DNA from: Mycobacterium celatum
Lineage (GTDB): Bacteria; Actinomycetota; Actinomycetes; Mycobacteriales; Mycobacteriaceae
Direction: 5' to 3'
Length of the DNA stretch: 64,000 bases
NCBI RefSeq assembly: GCF_002101595.1
Contig: NZ_LQOM01000037.1
Span: 124,001-188,000, forward strand
Shown here: positions 61,302 through 64,000 of the stretch, piece by piece
Layout: each line of letters starts with the position of its first letter
Numbering within the stretch: position 1 is the first letter of the stretch
Position numbers and translations under genes: made by a program
The notes under the pieces: model-generated
What the model was told of the DNA's origin: nothing
The model's input: only the letters and a program-made list of their open reading frames with translations
The model's database searches: none

Positions 61302-62237
61302 GTGAACGACGGCGATGACGCCTGCGCGGATGAAGGATCGGGTCTTGAGCCTCCCGTGTCACCCCGGGTGCGCAGGGCGTTCGGCATTCTGGAGCGGTTC
61401 GCTCCGCGTCTGGGTGCCCGCTGGGCGATCGAGTTGTGGTGTTCGCCGCCCGAGCCCAAGTCGACTCGCATGCCGCCCGGTGTAGGCCCAGGCGAACCTA
61501 TCCGGGCATGGTGGTCGGGGCACCGCGTCACCGGCGAGGCGTGGGGCGAGGGACCGCCGGTTTACCTGGTCCACGGGTGGGGTGGATGCCGCGCGCACCT
61601 CGGCGTCTTCGTCAAGCCGCTCGTCGCGGCGGGGCACCGTGTTGTTGCCTTCGACCTACCCAGCCACCACGAATCCGGGCCGGGTGAGCTGGCACCGGGC
61701 CGCACCACGATCGCCGAGTGTGCGCGTGCGGTGCAGGCGATGGTGGATACCCACGGCCCCGCGCGGGCGATCATCGCGCACTCCCTCGGCGCCAAGGCCA
61801 CGGCGCTGGCGCTGTCATGGGGCGCATCCGCTGAGCGGCTGGTGTTTTTAGCCCCGATGGGCGGTTTTTCCTTCTACCTCGATTGGTTTGCGCGCCGCCA
61901 CGGTTTCGGCCCGCGCATCCGCGATGCGCTGCACCGACGGCTCGACCACCGGCTGGGTTTTCCGCTGCTGCACTCCGACCTGCTGCATTTGGCATCGTCC
62001 ATTGCGGATCCGCCGCCGCTGCTGGTTGTCCACGACCCGGACGACCCAGATTCACCCCTGGCAGGCAGTGAGCAGTTGGTGAGTGTGTGGCCGGGCGCGA
62101 GCTTGACGTCGACCCGCGGTCTCGGACGTCTCGCGCACTACCGCATCCTGCGGCACCCACCGGCTGTACGCGCCGGTGTGGAGTTCGCAGTCCGGGCGCC
62201 GTCCACGCCTGCAGCAATGCCCGAAACAACCACGTAG
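61302..62237 (+). CDS. Alpha/beta hydrolase
   Basis: 311 residues from a GTG with GGAAGGGA upstream. Oxyanion HGWGG, nucleophile elbow AHSLGAKA, acid in DPDDPDSP, and His in GRLAHYRIL. Relatives lie beside Rv0472c-type TetR genes (Rv0471-Rv0472 region), and the TetR probably regulates it. It is the last gene before the change in gene order relative to H37Rv. Confidence 0.86.
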   Translation: MNDGDDACADEGSGLEPPVSPRVRRAFGILERFAPRLGARWAIELWCSPPEPKSTRMPPGVGPGEPIRAWWSGHRVTGEAWGEGPPVYLVHGWGGCRAHLGVFVKPLVAAGHRVVAFDLPSHHESGPGELAPGRTTIAECARAVQAMVDTHGPARAIIAHSLGAKATALALSWGASAERLVFLAPMGGFSFYLDWFARRHGFGPRIRDALHRRLDHRLGFPLLHSDLLHLASSIADPPPLLVVHDPDDPDSPLAGSEQLVSVWPGASLTSTRGLGRLAHYRILRHPPAVRAGVEFAVRAPSTPAAMPETTT

Positions 62238-62248
62238 CCGCCGGCTGG

Positions 62249-62941
62249 TCAGCTCAACGGCAGTTCGGCGAAGATCTTGCCAGTGGGTTGCTGTGAGCCA
62301 CTCCCGGGTTCGACCGTGAACGCGAGCGCGCTGGAATCACCCAGCCTGGACAACACGGCGGTGGTCGACGGTGCAACGGCGGCGGTGCTCATTGTTCCGG
62401 CCGAGACGGGGCCCTTGTTACTCAGTAGCCACATTTGGTAGACGGTGCCCGGCGATGGCGGCGGAACATTGTTCATCACCAGCACGCCCGCGTTGCGCTC
62501 GCGGGAGAACACCACCGTCGCTGTGCCCCCGTCGGCGAGCGGACGGGAGACGGACCGCACATCCGGTGCGGCCATGACCTGCTCGGCCACCGTCGGCGTT
62601 GCGGGTGGTCTCAGCGCAATTCCCGCGCCGAACGCCCCGACTCCCACCACAATTGCCGCTGCTGCAGCCAATGCTGCTGTGCGCCTACGCGACCGACGCG
62701 GCTGCTTCGCTACAGCGAGCACCGCTTCGCGCAGATCGGCCGGCGGCTCGGCTGCGGTTACCGCCGACATCACCGCCATCGTCTCGCGGACCGCACGCAC
62801 TTCTTCGCGGAACGCCTCGACCACCGCCGGAGAGGCCGCCGCGAGTTCCCGGTCAATCGCGCTGCGTTCCTCGTCGGAGATGGCGTGCAACGCATAGGGC
62901 GTGGCCAGCTCGAGCAGTTCGAAATCGGTCGGCTCGGTCAT
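62249..62941 (-). CDS. rskA: Anti-sigma-K factor
   Basis: 230 residues, ATG overlapping the sigK stop. The N-terminal anti-sigma domain ([20 protein letters not shown]) is cytoplasmic. One membrane helix at about 91-112 ([20 protein letters not shown]) precedes the extracytoplasmic RskA domain ([20 protein letters not shown]). RskA holds SigK inactive until regulated proteolysis. The pairing with sigK confirms the assignment. Confidence 0.95.
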   Translation of the reverse strand: MTEPTDFELLELATPYALHAISDEERSAIDRELAAASPAVVEAFREEVRAVRETMAVMSAVTAAEPPADLREAVLAVAKQPRRSRRRTAALAAAAAIVVGVGAFGAGIALRPPATPTVAEQVMAAPDVRSVSRPLADGGTATVVFSRERNAGVLVMNNVPPPSPGTVYQMWLLSNKGPVSAGTMSTAAVAPSTTAVLSRLGDSSALAFTVEPGSGSQQPTGKIFAELPLS

Positions 62942-63501
62942 GACACACCCAGGCAATTCCGCAGCCCGCGCAACGCGTCGCGCATTCGCGATTTGATAGT
63001 CGACAAGTTGATCGAGAGTCGTTGTGACACTTCGACATAGGTTAATCCGCCATAGTAAGCCAGCTCGATGCACTGCCGCTGGGCGTCGGTCAGCGCGTCA
63101 AGGCACTCGGCCACCCGCCGCCGTTCGTCGCCGGTGATCGCCGAATCGGCGACGACGTCGCTGGGTGGGTCCACGGCGGCCGCACCGTAGCGCGATTCGC
63201 GCAGACTGGCGGCCTGTTCGGAGCGGACCCGGTCGACGGCGCGCCGGTGCGCCATGGTCAGCAACCAGGAGAGGGCAGACCCCTTGGCGGAGTCATAACT
63301 GCTCGCGGTTCGCCAGGCCTCGAGGTACACCTCCTGGGTGGTCTCTTCGCTGTATCCCGCGTCGCGCAGCACGCGCATCACCAGTCCGTAAACCCGCGCC
63401 CTCGTGTGGTCGTACAACGTCGCGAACGCGTCGGCGTCGCGACGCGCGACCCGGCGCAGCAATGCGTCGAGGTCGCTGCCTTGCCGCGACGGTCCGGTCA
63501 T
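62938..63501 (-). CDS. sigK: ECF sigma factor SigK
   Basis: 187 residues, as in M. tuberculosis. Region 2 ([20 protein letters not shown], then [20 protein letters not shown]) and region 4 ([20 protein letters not shown] with EVSQRL and [15 protein letters not shown]) are complete. SigK controls mpt70/mpt83 and its own operon. The ATG at 63501 lies 35 bases after the DUF1295 stop. Confidence 0.96.
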   Translation of the reverse strand: MTGPSRQGSDLDALLRRVARRDADAFATLYDHTRARVYGLVMRVLRDAGYSEETTQEVYLEAWRTASSYDSAKGSALSWLLTMAHRRAVDRVRSEQAASLRESRYGAAAVDPPSDVVADSAITGDERRRVAECLDALTDAQRQCIELAYYGGLTYVEVSQRLSINLSTIKSRMRDALRGLRNCLGVS

Positions 63502-63536
63502 CGACCGGTAGCCTATCCTCTCCGCCGCGACGGTCG

Positions 63537-64000
63537 TCATCTCCTGGCCAAACCGGGCGGGCGCGGAACGAAAAACGGCGTCCGCGCCTGGTATTCGGCG
63601 AAACCAGGGCGGTCCGCCATGTACTTCTCGGTGCGCCGCGCGCCGGTCGCATACACCAAGAAGTAGGTCATCAGCAGCGGCGAAGCCGCGGTCGCCAGCG
63701 CCCCTGCCCCTGTGATCGTGATCAGCCATAATCCCCACCACACGCACGCGTCGCCGAAGTAATTGGGATGCCGCGTCCACGCCCACAGGCCGCGATCCAT
63801 CACCATGCCGCGATGCGCGGGGTCGGCCTTGAACACCCGCAACTGACGATCGCCGACGGCTTCCACGACGAGGCCAACGGCCCACAGCAAGACGCCGACG
63901 ACGGTAACCACCAGCAATCGCCGCGACGTGGGGCCGGCGACCGCCGACGCCTGCAGCGGCAACGAGACGAACCACGTCGCGAACCCCTGGAGCAGGAAGA
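63537..64000 (-). CDS. DUF1295 membrane protein, C-terminal part (Rv0446c-like)
   Basis: The gene enters from the right edge; the frame is open to base 64000, so at least 154 residues are seen. Membrane segments include LLVVTVVGVLLWAVGLVVEA and LITITGAGALATAASPLLMT. The RHPNYFGDACVWWGLW block with the downstream ARRTEKYMADRPGFAEYQ is the steroid-5-alpha-reductase-like DUF1295 signature. Position next to sigK matches Rv0446c. Confidence 0.9.
   Translation of the reverse strand, partial: FLLQGFATWFVSLPLQASAVAGPTSRRLLVVTVVGVLLWAVGLVVEAVGDRQLRVFKADPAHRGMVMDRGLWAWTRHPNYFGDACVWWGLWLITITGAGALATAASPLLMTYFLVYATGARRTEKYMADRPGFAEYQARTPFFVPRPPGLARR

Noticed and set aside
1..64000. tRNA, rRNA, CRISPR array or insertion sequence
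   Set aside because: No cloverleaf-like segment, rRNA stretch, regular spacer array or transposase was recognised by reading both strands.

Overview
The window is mycobacterial chromosome. It has high G+C, frequent GTG starts and tightly overlapping ATGA/GTGA operons. It also carries a mycobacteria-specific gene set: mshA, senX3-regX3, hbhA, lprQ, rskA-sigK and a complete mce operon. Recalled against M. tuberculosis H37Rv, the outer parts match Rv0496-Rv0492c (left) and Rv0491-Rv0472c (right), read in the opposite orientation. The M. tuberculosis MIRU repeats between senX3 and regX3 are absent, and a large block is present that I do not recall at this position in H37Rv. The host is therefore probably a non-tuberculosis Mycobacterium; the species cannot be fixed from the sequence.

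Layout. 1-5973: ppx/GppA phosphatase (partial), an Rv0495c-like cysteine-rich protein, a FadR-type GntR regulator, and a divergent four-gene operon (lipocalin-like protein, small protein, GMC oxidoreductase with a cysteine cluster, DUF6624 protein). About 5974-43600: a 38 kb accessory block with no integrase, transposase or tRNA. It holds four DUF2236/MpaB-Lcp oxygenase-like genes, four flavin monooxygenases of Baeyer-Villiger type, four SDR domains, a tandem pair of PF10118 di-iron-like proteins, two alpha/beta hydrolases plus one fused to an SDR (EphD-like), two methyltransferases, a UbiB/ABC1 kinase, six TetR regulators and a full mce operon preceded by a translationally coupled lipase. 43613-60449: conserved core (regX3-senX3, gpm1, YbjN-like gene, mshA, ROK regulator, SDR, lprQ, murB, DUF2505, nitrilase, two DUF2993 paralogues, deoC, DUF2599, DUF2516, hbhA, XRE regulator, DUF445). 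60569-64000: TetR, an alpha/beta hydrolase, then rskA-sigK and a DUF1295 protein, where gene order departs from H37Rv.

Main result. A dyad of the form GTGAC-N6-GTCAC (plus-strand core GTGACAYRTCAGTC) recurs in the promoter regions of the accessory block: in front of the hydrolase/monooxygenase/SDR operon (13394), between a TetR gene and the divergent monooxygenase operon (14263), in front of the lipase-mce operon (23314), in front of the EphD/methyltransferase operon (38654), and in degenerate form in front of the TetR pair (21884). At the first two sites it lies inside a 17-bp spacer between a perfect TTGACA -35 and a -10. This joins at least four operons into one probable TetR regulon. The enzymes could form a route in which a lipid is imported by Mce, its alcohol oxidised by SDRs, the ketone turned into an ester or lactone by the flavin monooxygenases, and the product hydrolysed by the alpha/beta hydrolases. 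Remodelling of an envelope lipid is the alternative. The substrate cannot be read from the sequence.

The only stretch of more than 300 bases without a firmly called gene is 13081-13463. It holds the minus-strand promoter, a possible 76-codon ORF and a TAGTAC-rich repeat.
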